A DNA stretch of 64,000 nucleotides from Cryptomeria japonica (Eukaryota; Streptophyta; Pinopsida; Cupressales; Cupressaceae): positions 655,186,468-655,250,467 of the forward strand of contig NC_081409.1 in assembly GCF_030272615.1 (NCBI RefSeq). The letters are read 5' to 3'. Under the pieces are notes generated by a model that searched no databases, was not told where the DNA came from, and worked only from the letters and a program-made list of their open reading frames with translations. Made by a program: the position numbers and the translations under genes. Position 1 is the stretch's first letter, and every line of letters begins with the position of its first letter. Shown here in pieces: positions 21,169-32,405 of this stretch.

Positions 21169-24100
21169 ATGGAACCTAAGAGAGAATTCTCAGGAAAGGT
21201 TAATTACTAGGAGAGGGCTATCTATGATGACTTCCTTGAATAGTTGACATTGTCAACTAATGTGGCTACAAAGGTAAAAGAACTCGTGCCAAGAGCTCCT
21301 CGCCTAAAAATAGGAGAGGGATTATATGATAAGGGTAACTAGCTCAAAGACCCTCAAATTGGGTTGTCTGGGTTGGGATTATTTAAAGTTAGATTTGGCA
21401 TGAGAAACTCCTCAGCCCCATAGAATAGTATCTGGGAGTTGGATGTAGGCAAATTAGTGGTCCCTGGAGTATTCATGGATGTGGATCTCCTAACTCAGAT
21501 TGCACACAACTATGACCCAATTACAAGAAGTGTTAAGGATATAAGTGGGAAAACCCTCACTAAAATAAATAATGAGGAGTTCAGAAATGCTTTTGGGCTT
21601 AGTGAATTTACCAATTTTCTAGAGCCTATTAATTTTAAATCACTAGCTCAGGTTTACAGTGTGCAGAGGAACCACCTTAGAAAGGGGCCTCTTAAAGAAT
21701 TATTTATGAAGATAGGCGGGTTAATGGCTATAGGACATAACACTGAGGAGCCTTTTTCTTTAAATCTGTTTACCCTTAGGGCCAAAGGATTATATTGGTC
21801 ACTCTCCCAAATTCTAGGAGAAGATGCTGAAGCAAATATGCCAACTCATTACATGCTAATGGTTGCTCAAATTTTGAATCCCTCTTTGGAAGTGACCTTT
21901 GATTATGCTTCCTTTATCACTGATGCTATCCATGAAGGATTGATAGAAATAAAGAATGGGAAAGTGGATAGGCCTTTAAGGTGGTACTCCCCCCTCATGC
22001 ATTTGTTTTTATTCAAGGGTGGTGACTATTTTGCAAGTGGGATGGATATTGTGAAAGAGAAAAATGGAGAGAAGATGCTAGTGTAGTTATGGAGTACAGT
22101 GCTATCATGGGACAAAGAAGATGCAACATTCTTAAAGTTTGATAAGTGTTTTGCATGTAAGATTAAGACTCTTATCTGTTCAAAAAAATCCAAGAGTCCC
22201 TAAGGTTCTTTTGGAATTCATTAGGCCAAAAGAGTTTGCTGAGAATGTTAAAATTGTCCATAATTGGGGTGATATTTACTTATACCCTATCTCCACAGTT
22301 TTCAAAGTATATGGTTTCAAAGGCACTCCATTTTTGTTACCCTATCAGGTCCCTCTTAAAGTGGGAATTGTAGAGATCCTTAGCTAGATTGGTGGTGTGC
22401 AAGAAGCAGAGTTAACAGGCAGAGGTAAAGGGACCATTTTCCCTACAGTTACCATAGCACACCAATTTTTGATAATTAAAGGAGGTTGGAAGTGTTTTGA
22501 AGATTTCCTTTAACCGTATCATTTGTCAACTATAGTATCCTGATGTGCTAACCCTAAAGACTTATTCAATGACATGTTCAGAAAGAGAGCAATATGCAAA
22601 GGTAGACCCCACCAAATCCAATTTCCTGAAGACCTCATTAGGATTGAGTTTGATTTAGATGAGCAACAGATGAGGAAGAAAAAGTGGGTGGCCTACAAAA
22701 AGGCTTTAGAATTTGTACACCAACTTGACACTAGCTATGACCCTTTATCTAGCTTTCACCCTTTTGAGGAGAAGATAAAGTTCTTAATTCTTTGCTTTGA
22801 GGATGTGATGCAAACATTGAAAGAAAAGAGGGAGGTTGTAATTAAGAACAACCCTGAGAAAGCAAGACTGGTTCTAAATAGGTCTGCATCTGCCACAGTA
22901 ATCCCTCTTGGTGATTACATTTTGCATAAGAAGTCCATCTACAATGTGTTGATGCCTACAATAGGGGAGCCCTCTACCTCTAAAGGAAAGAGGAAGATAC
23001 AGGATGTCATTGACATTCAAGATAGCCCAAAGAAACAAAGAGTAGGAAAAGAAGTACAATCTGATGAACCTTTGTACTCTCCATCTCAATCTCCTATTCA
23101 TATAGGAGATGAACAGGCAGTAGCTAAGCAACTAGTATAATTAGGAAGCCTTGGAGAGATAGCATACACATATGATGAAGTGGAAGAGGGAATGCCAGAA
23201 GAGCCCCTTACTGCTGAAATGAACATCATTGCTAATGAGTTCAAAGGCTAGGAGTGGGACCTTGAGATCAAGTAAGCTAGTGAAGATTTCTTGGCTGATA
23301 GTAACTTTGTCACATCAGGAGCTTTCATGCAATTTGTGTGGAAGCAGAACATTGATAAATTTAATGCTAGGTGTGAAAAGAGGAAAAGTGAGCAGCCCCA
23401 CAAAGATCCAGCTGTGGTAGAGGAAGAGATAAAGCAAGAAATGGATGATGAGTTTAAGACCATCACTCCTGAGCAAGGAAGGGACATGGTAGCATAGGTT
23501 AGGGTACTCATTCTCCTCAAATGGAACATAGCAGATGCCTTGGTTTTAGAGGCAGTAAGAAAAGAGATGAAACCTATGGAGGGAGTCACTTTCAGCAAAG
23601 ATAATGCTGCATTGGTCATGTGGTCTCTTAAAAGAGATGAAAATAAGAGGATTAAGGACACCCCAGGGACAAGTTACCTTGGAGAAATGATAGTGAAAAG
23701 AGTGTAGAGCACTGGGGTAGTGGAAGCTCCTAGCATTGTACTAGACACTGCAAAGTTTAGTGTTGCAGTAGCAGAAAGGGAGGCCGAGGAAAGGGCAGAT
23801 CTTCAAGTTAAGTTGGAGATAGTTCTAAAAGCTTACAACAATGCCAAGGAAGAGGTAAGAGGTAAAGATAGCATCATCACCAAGCTGCAAAGCTAGTTTG
23901 CAGGACAATACCATCAAGGTGACTCCTCAACATTGATGATCTCCTCTTCTCCTACAAGACCTCCGCCTACCAGCCCCATTATTGAGTTCCCACCATCTCC
24001 AGCACCTTCTAGTTCTCAGTTGATCGAGATCACTCCCCATGAGTTGGAGAATTTAAAATAGGCTCAAGCCTTATATGAAAAGAAGTATGAAGAGAGGGTA

Positions 24101-24790
24101 AAAGCTACAATTTTAAGTTTTGCTGACACTATAGGGTCTACACTAATGTATAACAACATGAGTAAGATTATGGAAATGTGGAACGAGTTAAATGGGGATA
24201 AGGATATGTTAACGCCTATTTTTTATAAATGGAGACCTAGAGAGCAGGATATAGAACTGATTTGTGTATCCTATGATGAGGTAGGGGCTTACCCTATTAT
24301 TAAATCTACAAATGATATGACTAAGGATTTAGTAAATTCAACAAAAGGAGTAGATAATGCAGACAAAAAGATCAACTTGTACAAGAAAGAGTACATTGAT
24401 TAGGTTTTTGAATTGCTCCCAGGAGGTTTTGTCAGCCCAAACCAATTAAAGGACAAACAAATATGGCTTAAGGAATTAGAACCCAAATTGTCATTAAGGA
24501 TAAAAGGAATTGTCAAATCAGAGGATGCCTCCATATTTGTTAAAATAATTGAAGAGATTGAGAAAATTAAATCTCATTATGGTTTCCTAAATTCAGAGGT
24601 CAATAAAATGAGAAATTCTTGGAAAAGATTAGCCAAGAAAAAAGCAAAAGTAATTAACTTCTCATGGCCTACTGATGAGCTATATCAGGAATGGACAAAT
24701 AAATATGCAGTGCTTGATGTGGAGCAGTTAGAAGATGTTGCAATAAAACAACAAGAGGAAGAAGCCGCAGATGTTGAAAGAGACTTGTAA
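21169..24790 (+). pseudogene. LTR-encoded protein of unknown function (element C, left LTR)
   Basis: About 1200 codons from ATG 21169 to TAA 24788-24790. I do not recognise the family. Blocks in order: an N-terminal region with IWELDVGKLVVPGVFMDVD, NYDPITRSVKDISGKTLTKI and NNEEFRNAFGLSEF; a middle part with YSPLMHLFLFKGGDYF; VLLEFIRPKEF; SFHPFEEKIKFLILCFEDVM. Then comes a basic, serine/proline-rich stretch near 22970-23100, a long charged helical region (23700-23900), a proline-rich segment (23930-24020) and a lysine/glutamate-rich C-terminus. A one-base insertion in an A run near 22186 shifts the frame relative to the right LTR. Most interruptions are TAG. The N-terminal block resembles that of B and E. 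Confidence 0.7.
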
Positions 24791-24887
24791 CCGCATTTGT
24801 AAAAGGTTTTGTAACTTCTTCTTGAAAAGTAATGATTGTAACAAACTCTCCTAGGAAAGTCCGAAGCTTTGTATGCATCCATATTGT

Positions 24888-24894
24888 TATAAAT
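24888..24894 (+). promoter_or_regulatory. Candidate TATA box in element C left LTR
   Basis: TATAAAT, conserved at 38204-38210 in the right LTR, about 100 bp after the end of the LTR reading frame and 840 bp before the LTR end. If used for genomic RNA, the reading frame would lie in U3. Motif-only evidence in AT-rich DNA. Confidence 0.35.
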
Positions 24895-25735
24895 GGATAC
24901 CAAGACTAGTAAAAAAAGATGGATCAAAAATAATTTTAAGAAAACTCTGCAGAAATTTATCTGAGCTTTTCCAAGTTTTAATGGAGAATATTCAAAGGTT
25001 TTTGTAATACTTTTTTTGAAGAAAATATCAATATACAGACCATTGGTTTTGAGTTTAACTTTGTGTTGTCTTCAAATATGTTTGGAAGTGTTTATTGTTT
25101 CATTCTGAATAATCTAGGGTTATTTCATCTGAATAGGGGTTGTAAGGCAACTTTCAATAGATATGTTTCTTAGCTTTTCTCTTCAAGAGGGGAATTAAAT
25201 ATGCAAGAATAATTTCTACCAGTAAATTCTTTGTGGGATACTTTGAATCTTGATGAGTGTAGTTTAATTTGGTATGAATAAATTCTTATGTGTGTCAGGC
25301 ATATATACGGATCTGCAGAAGCCAAACTAATGGGATATGTGGAGATATTTGATTGTGGGAGTATTGTTTGAATTTAGATGACTTTGTGACCTCGGATAAG
25401 GCACTGGTATAGATCAAGGGTGTCTATTACATATTTTGTAGGTCAATACTGAAAATGAGTACAATTTTCATTCCTTTGTTTCAGTTCGTTTTAAGGTGAT
25501 TAAATCCACTGGTTTTTGAACTTGTTTGCTATGGATTTATCTTTTAAAAGTGTGAATTTAGTTCACATAGGTATACCCACCTTGACTTTGAATAAGTCTG
25601 AAGTGTAGAAGGTTAATCAAACCTTGTCATATGTTGTCCTGGAAGTTTCCTTCTCTTTAATATCTCTTCTGCATACAGAGTTATCATGTCACTATAAGGA
25701 TGATAAAGTGAATCAGATTTTGAGACCAACAAAAG

Positions 25736-25753
25736 TGGTGACTCTACTGGGGA
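25736..25753 (+). other. Element C primer binding site, tRNA-Arg type
   Basis: TGGTGACTCTACTGGGGA, four bases after the LTR end. It matches the complement of a plant tRNA-Arg acceptor/T-stem end, known for Ogre/Tat elements, apart from small differences. The 3'-CCA complement TGG is present. Confidence 0.8.
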
Positions 25754-26069
25754 GAGTCATAGTGAAAATCCAAACGTAGATTTGTGCCTAAAATATATGA
25801 AGAGAATCATCGTGTATTTGTGGAATAGATTGGTGTTTTAGGGAATATAGCAGTGATGTCTGGGAGTCTCTTCTTGAAAGTTCCGTCTGTTTTCTTGATA
25901 TATTATTTTGGTTTGAAGAATTGTGACATTTCTTTCAAAGCTTGTTTTCTTATTTCCCATAGTCTTGTGGGTGGCGACTCTGTTATCTTGGAACCAGTCC
26001 TTGTGGAATATATAGAATTCTAAAAAGAAGACAAGCATAATGCAAGGAGGAAAAAACACCAGATCATTC
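25754..26069 (+). other. Element C 5' leader
   Basis: Untranslated stretch between primer site and gag. No reading frame or repeat of note. The gag ATG at 26070 follows a purine-rich AAGGAGGAAAAAACACC run. Confidence 0.5.
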
Positions 26070-28400
26070 ATGGAGAAGCATCATCGTGAAACTTTGCAAG
26101 AAGGTTTGCCAGAATAGTCACGAAGAGGTCAGAAGAGATCAGTGCTTCACGAACCATCAAATGTTGCTTGGGTGCAAAAGAATAACAATACCAGTAAAAC
26201 ACCTGATCGACCTATTTATGCAAAGTCTAATTCTTCTTCCAGAGATTCTAAACATGATATATTAGGTTTCCATTCTGGATTTTTTGGAAATATAGATAAT
26301 GCTCATGCTTTAAATCAAGATATATCTCATGTTAGTGTGTCTGCGAGAGATAGGACTAGTTCAAATGCAATCAGACATTTTGTTCCTAGAACAATTGATG
26401 GAAATATTAGCTTGATTGATATTGATCAAGTCAATATATCTGACTCTGAGGAGAATTTACCTAATGAAGATAAAGTGTCACAAGAAATAGAAGATTTAAA
26501 TAGGAGGGTTCACCACTTAATCTCCTTAAGAGCCCAAAAGGAAGCAAATAAGGAGAAGGAGGTTAAAGCAAAACTAATGGAGAGAGATAGGCTTCTTAGA
26601 TAGATAGCTGATCTTGAAGTATTGGCCAAGGAAAAAGAAAAGAGTGATGAGGAAGGCCCTGTGATCAGAGAAATTCTGATCCCCAAGGCCAAGCCAGCAT
26701 ATAGGTCAGTAGTCCAACCAAATAGGGAAATGCTTAGTGATTCATAGCCTCCTAGGAATAAAGTTGATAAAGGAAAGCAGAAATGGGTGGATGATGGAAC
26801 TGGATCTAAAAATACAGAAGAGATTTCTCATAGGCTATTAGCACATGAGAGAGAGATGGAAAGAATGAGGAAGGAAAAAGAGGATCTCCAAATGGAACTA
26901 GAGAAAGCTTAGTTAGAAGCAGCTAATCATGAAGTGAAAAGAAAAATTAGCTACTTAAAAGCTTCCCCTATTATTTTTCCATTAGAAGGTCTTAGTAAGC
27001 CTGATCCTCAGAAAATTTCCCTTCCCCTAGTTAAAATTCAGTCTACTGTGCCTACTAATATAGCAATAGTTAGTCAAATCCCTATGAACAATCAGCATAG
27101 CCAAATATCTCAGTCCCCAATTCCAAAAGTCGGAATGAACATGGGAAACAATAATGTTGCTAACCCTTTTCAAAGGAGACCTATCAATTTGGAGTAGTAT
27201 AGACAATTGTTCTTTGATGGGATCCCAAGATATCCCAACCATGTTCCCACTGAGTTAAGGGATAGACTCCATAAATTTGCTAGAAACAATGCAATTAGTG
27301 CTGAAGAACATTTAAAATCTTTTGGGGACCTAATAAATGATTATGAGATAGTGGATGAGGATGTCATAATGAAATTGTTTGTTCAGTCCCTGGTTGATGA
27401 TGCAAGAGATTGGTACAGAGGTCTTCCAGTTAATAGCATTGGGTCATGGGAGGACTTTAAGAATTTTTTTCAAGAACAATACGATGATAAAACAAATGTG
27501 AGCTTCATGCTCAATGAATTTAATAACATCAAAAAATCTGATAATGAAATGGTCATCGATATCAATGCCAGATTTCAAAAGGCCATGCATAGATTATATC
27601 AGGTGATGAGGTTAGATGATAACATGTGTTTGAACACCTATTATAATGCATTTGATTCTAAGATGGCCTATATCTTGAGAGATAAAAATCCACATAACTT
27701 GAGGGATGCATTTAGGATTGCCATTAATGTGGAAAGCAATAGAAAAGCATCTGGGAAGTTAGGAAGGAGAACAAATGGTAGGTTATGGCAAGAAACAAAA
27801 CATCAACCTAGCAAAGTTTCTAAGGAGGAAGACAAGATAGAAAAGTTGGTCATTGCTATGAAGGATTTGACTGCCAAGGTAAAAAAAAATGACAAGCCTC
27901 ATTATAACTGGCAAGATAGACCCCCTAGACTGCATGACATGCCTTATAGTACCAACTAGAAAGATGGTAAACCCCAGAATGAGAGGCCGAAAATTGCTCA
28001 AAATCAGGACACTCCAAATCCCTTAAAAGGGAAAAATGTCCATAATATAGAAAATACTCCTTGGTGTATTGCTTGTGATGGGCCACATTCTCCTCGTTAG
28101 TATGCAGTAGCTCAAGCTCTTGAAGAATCCTTGAGACAAGAAGCTGAGCCTAACATTAACATGTTTGAGACTATTATAGAAAGTGAATATAGTGATGTGT
28201 TGGATAATGAAAGGTTTGTTCAAGGACAACTAACTCTATATTGGCATCCTACCTTGAATGTGGTAACAATTGAAGATGAAGAAGTTCATCTTAGAAGGCC
28301 TAGTGAGGTACAGTCCTACCCACCGATTCAGCTAAAATTGGAAAGGATCAAGAATTCAAAACCCCATAGGTTTGTGTTGGAACCACTATCACTCAAGAGC
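26070..28400 (+). pseudogene. Element C gag (degenerate)
   Basis: The frame runs from ATG 26070 (MEKHHRETLQEGLPE) with in-frame stops, mostly TAG at likely glutamine positions, to about 28400. A charged helical N-terminal region at 26440-26950 contains EIEDLNRRVHHLISLRAQKE. The gag core (27207-27959) contains YPNHVPTELRDRLHKFA, EEHLKSFGDLINDYE, LFVQSLVDDARDWYRGLP and WEDFKNFFQEQYDD. A CxxC..H knuckle (WCIACDGPHSPR, about 28065-28100) comes near the end, with the last Cys apparently lost. A frameshift near 28370-28400 separates it from the protease. It is paralogous to element B gag. Confidence 0.85.
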
Positions 28401-28771
28401 CTTCACAAGTAGATCCTTTCTATGTTACTTTGTTGGTAAATAACTGGTTGATAAAAAACCACATGATAGATTCAGGAGTTGTTGCTAATGTGATGCCCTA
28501 TGGTGTTATGAAAGAACTAGGACTATCGGTAACCACTATATATGGAAAATACTATGCTATGGATAACAGGGAAGTACCTGTGATAGGTACAATGAGAGAT
28601 GTTGAAGTAAAGATAGTAGCATTCCCTGAGGCAACTTATAAAATGGATGTTATTGTCACTAACACTAAACCCCATTATGGTATGTTGTTGTCCAGGCAGT
28701 GGGCAGCAGCGGTAGGGGAAAATGTCCAACTAGATTTATCTTATGCCACCATTCCATTAAATGGGAATTAG
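28401..28771 (+). pseudogene. Element C protease
   Basis: MIDSGVVANVMPYGVMKELG (about 28465-28520) carries the catalytic D-S-G. The C-terminal PHYGMLLSRQWAAAVGENV matches element B's enzyme. It is in a different frame from gag, and the shift could be a lesion or a programmed event. There is no stop inside the domain; a TAG closes it at 28769-28771 in the frame that continues into RNase H. Confidence 0.85.
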
Positions 28772-29599
28772 GTCAAGTTGTATAGAGAACCACGTGCTCC
28801 TGGGGTAATTCAAAATGTAGACCCCAGTATGCTCAACTGTATGATTGATGTGGATCTTGATAATTTTAGGTTACAACTAGTTTTACCTCAGTTGAAGAAT
28901 ACTGACCCCATTGTGGTTGAATTAGAATCACAACAATATGGTTTATGGCAGATGTATTTTGATGGAGCTTGTTCCAAAGAAGGATCTGGAGCAAGTGTTC
29001 TTTTTGTATCCCCATCAGGTATAACTTTTAAGTATTCTTTCTTATTAGCTTTCCAGTGCACAAATAATACTACAAAGTATGAAGCCCTATTATTGGGGCT
29101 TGAGGTTGCAAAAAAGCATGGAATCTAGCTATTGACAGTGTTAGGGGATTCAAAATTGGTTGTCTCTCAGGTAAGATCCAAATATGCATCCAAAAATGAT
29201 AGATTAAAGAGATATAAACATGTAGTTTGGGATGTCATTGAGCATTTTAGTGCATTTTCTATTAATTGGATAGAGAGATCAAAGAATATTATGGCAGATT
29301 TTCTAGCTAATGTTGCATTGAAAAATGATGATGCAACACTAACCGGCATCTCCACTATGGCAATAAAATCTAGGCCTGCCATCCCTGATAATGTGTATAA
29401 TTGGCAAGTTTTTGCTGATGATGAAGATATTCTTAGGTTCATCCAATGTGTTGATGATTATGATGGACAAAAGATTGATTGCAATGCATTGGTGGAGGTG
29501 GTTGACAATAAGGATACAATGTTTGGAAATGAGATACCTAAAGGTTTGGTAGAGCTAGAGAGCATGTTTAGTTATAATGACAATCACTTACATCAGTAG
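28772..29599 (+). pseudogene. Element C archaeal-type RNase H between protease and RT
   Basis: This domain would degrade the RNA strand of the RNA:DNA hybrid. From about 28945: WQMYFDGACSKEGSGASVLF (first Asp), TTKYEALLLGLEVAKKHGI (Glu), LTVLGDSKLVVSQVRSKY (second Asp) and SKNIMADFLANVAL (last Asp), so the DEDD set is complete. The GSGAS and YEALLLGLE style is that of archaeal/plant-type RNase H, not the gypsy type. One TAG at 29126-29128 interrupts it. A linker of about 100 residues follows (EDILRFIQCVDDYDGQ). Element B carries the same domain in the same place. Confidence 0.85.
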
Positions 29600-30660
29600 T
29601 CTACCACCAAGTTGGAAGAATTGGAGGAGGTAAACCTGGGGATTGAATCATCCCCTAAGTTAGTATACATTGGGAAGAAATTACCCCCTCATGTAAGAAC
29701 TAATCTTATTAATTTATTAAAAAGATATAGACATGTTTTTGCTTGGTCTTATGAAGACCTAAAGGTGTATACACAAGACCTTTTTCAGCATGAAGTTCCT
29801 TTACTTCCATATGCTAAGCCTTTCAGGTAGAAATGGAGACCTATTAATCCCCCTGTTAGAAGCTAAGATGCAACAAGAATTGACTAAGTTAAGAGAAGGG
29901 GGGATTATCAAACCTATAAGACATTCCTCATGGGTCTCCAATCTGGTCCTAGTAAGAAAGAAAAATGGGGACATTACATTGTGTGTGGATTTTAGAAATT
30001 TGAATGTTGCTTCTTTAAAAGATAACTACTCTTCTCCAAATATGGAAGCTATGCTGCAGAGAGTAACAGGTTGTGATCTTTTGTCCATGATGGATGGTTT
30101 TTCATGATACAATCAAGTGTTAGTAAGAGAATCTGAACAGTTTAAAACTGCTTTCACTACTCCATGGGGAACATATGTCTATGTAAGAATGCCATTTGGA
30201 TTAAAAAATGTTGGAGCTACATTTCAAAGAGATATGGATGTAGCCTTCAAAGAATTCATCAATATCATCATGGTGGTTTATCAATATGATTTAACTTGCT
30301 TCTCTAAAAAGGCCAATGACCACTATGGACATTTGGAAAAGGTGTTCAATAAAGCCTTGGAATTTGGTGTGTCATTGAATCCCAAGAAATGTCATTTTGG
30401 GGTCACTGAAGGAAAATTATTAGGGCACATTGTTTCCAAGGAAGGGGTAAGAATAGACCCTGAAAGAATTGAAGCAATAAACAAAGTGTCTAAACTGAAG
30501 AACGTTAAAGGTATTCAATCCTTTTTAGGCAAAGTAAATTTTGTTAGAAGATTCATTGCAAACTTTGCAGAGATAGTGAAACCCATTGTCAAGTTGCTCA
30601 AGAAGGATACCAATTTTTGTTGGGATCAAGAAGCCTCAAAGGCTTTTGCTGAAATTAAAA
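29600..30660 (+). pseudogene. Element C reverse transcriptase
   Basis: The N-terminal part is at 29612-29830 (HVRTNLINLLKRYRHVFAW). A frameshift near 29850 follows, then QQELTKLREGGIIKPIRHSSW, LVRKKNGDITLCVDFRNLN, TPWGTYVYVRMPFGLKN and a thumb with GVSLNPKKCHFGV. The catalytic box at 30279-30290 reads YQYD instead of YxDD, so a catalytic Asp is replaced by Tyr. A TGA stands in the FSGYNQ motif at about 30104. The next block, GHIVSKEGVRIDPERIEAI, leads into the connection region. Confidence 0.85.
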
Positions 30661-31080
30661 AGGCCATTCAGGAAGCACCAGTGCTAAAATCTCCTGATTA
30701 CAGTAAGCCCTTCTCTCTGTTCTCTTTTGCTTCATACCATACAGTAGCTACAATGTTGTTACAAAAGGATAATGAGGGATATGAACATCCCATAGCTTTC
30801 TATAGCAAGTCTTTGCAAGCAGCAGAATTAAAGTATGAAACCATGGAGAAATAGGCTTATTCTTTAGTTAAAGATGTTAAGGCTTTTAGGCCATACCTAG
30901 TGAATGCAAATATCACTGCTTATGTCCCACATGCTGCAGTTAAAGATATTTTGTCCCAGTCTGAGGTTACAGGAAAAAGGTATAGATGGATCAATAGAAT
31001 CCAAGAATTTGACTTGGAAATAAAGATCACCAAATTGGTGAGAGGTTTAGATCTGGCCAAGCTCATGACTGAATCTAATC
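30661..31080 (+). pseudogene. Element C gypsy-type RNase H, catalytically degenerate
   Basis: The usual gypsy RNase H position after RT is occupied by FSLFSFASYHTVATMLLQ, where the first catalytic Asp is absent (FSFASYHT). HPIAFYSKSLQAAELKYETM and AVKDILSQ follow. Loss of this Asp agrees with an RNase H that has become a structural connection domain in elements with a second RNase H. One TAG interrupts it at 30853-30855. Confidence 0.75.
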
Positions 31081-32405
31081 TTCTGAATGTTGAGATAAAT
31101 AATGTTGAAGTCAAAAGTAGTTCAGTCACTAGTATTGAAAGGCAACTTTGGTATTCAGAGATAGTCCGATTTTTAAGAGATGTTGCATTTTCAGAAGGAA
31201 TGACACATAATCAGAGAAGAACTCTAAAATTGAAGTCTCAGAAGTATGTTCTCATTCAAGGTGACTTGTTTTGGAGAAATAGAGATGGAGGGTTAGTCAT
31301 GTGTTTAGATGAATTCCAAGAAAATAAAATGCTGATTGAAATGCATGATGGAACGTGCGGAGGTCATTATTCTACTAAGACAACTACTGGGAAGATAGTT
31401 CGAGCTGGGTATTATTGGCCTACCTTATTCAAGGATGCTCATGAATATGTCAGGAGATGTGACCCATGTCAAAGGTTTTCATCCAAACTAAAATATGAAG
31501 GAGCTCTACCCTTGAATCCAGTCACAGTGGAAGCACCTTTTGTCCAATGGGAGATAGACTTTATTGGAGAGATTGTTGAGAGATCAGGAAGAGGTCATAG
31601 ATGGATCATAGTAGCCACTAATTATTTTACTAAATGGATTGAAGCCATTCCCACCAGAAGAGATACAAGTAAAATTGTTATTGATTTCTTGATGGATTGT
31701 ATCATAACTAGATTTGGAGTTCCTGTGAAATTAGTAATGGACAATGCTATGAGTTTTAGGTTAGAAGAGTTTGTCAATTTTTGTACTAGTCATGAGATAC
31801 TCATGTCTTACTCTTCACCTTATCATCCTCAAGGAAATGGGAAAGCAGAATCCAACAATAAAAGCCTCTTGAATATTATCAAGAAAATATTAGAAGAAAA
31901 CAAGAGGTTATGGGATCAAAAGTTGAAACTAGCTTTGTGGGCAGACAGAATCACTGTCAAGAAGGCCATTGGGATGTCACCATTTGAATTGGTATATGGT
32001 ACACAGGCCAGAGTGCCTGTAAACAATCTTCTTCCAGTGTACAGGTTCTTGCAAGTTGAGGACATGGATTTATCAAAGCCTATGGAGGACCAAATGATCC
32101 AGATGGTCAAAATGGAAGAGATCAAAGCTCTAGCTCATAAGAGAAATCTAAAGATTCAACTGCAATCCAAGTACCTCTTTGATAAGAGGACATCATTAAG
32201 GAAGTTTCAAATTGATGATATTGTTCTTCAGTGGAATGCAAGAGGATAAGACAAGGGAAAACATAAGAAATTTGAATCATTATGGATGGGCCCTTTTGTG
32301 GTCTGTGACTTGAATGGAAAGGATTCTTATTTTGTGAAAAATATGAATGATGAAGTACAAGAATTTCTAGTGCATGGACAATTCCTGAAACATTATTTCT
32401 CTTGA
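31081..32405 (+). pseudogene. Element C integrase, nearly open
   Basis: One frame from the RNase H end to TGA 32403-32405, with a single internal TAA at 32247-32249. The zinc finger is MHDGTCGGHYSTKT and RRCDPCQRF (HHCC complete). The core has Asp in WEIDFIGEIVE, Asp in LVMDNAMSFR and Glu in GNGKAESNNK, so the DDE triad is intact. The C-terminal domain contains KFESLWMGPFVVCDLNGKDS. No chromodomain is present. This is the best preserved gene of element C. Confidence 0.9.

Larger units (their letters stand above)
19088..25731 (+). mobile_element. Element C left LTR (6.64 kb)
   Basis: Collinear with 32536-39048. Positions 19088-21168 are a U3-like non-coding stretch with about ten copies of a GCGAAATGGCGAAAG-type motif. 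Positions 21169-24790 hold the LTR reading frame. Positions 24791-25731 are AT-rich non-coding sequence with a TATAAAT box near 24888. The right LTR lacks 108 bp found here at 22610-22717. Confidence 0.9.
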
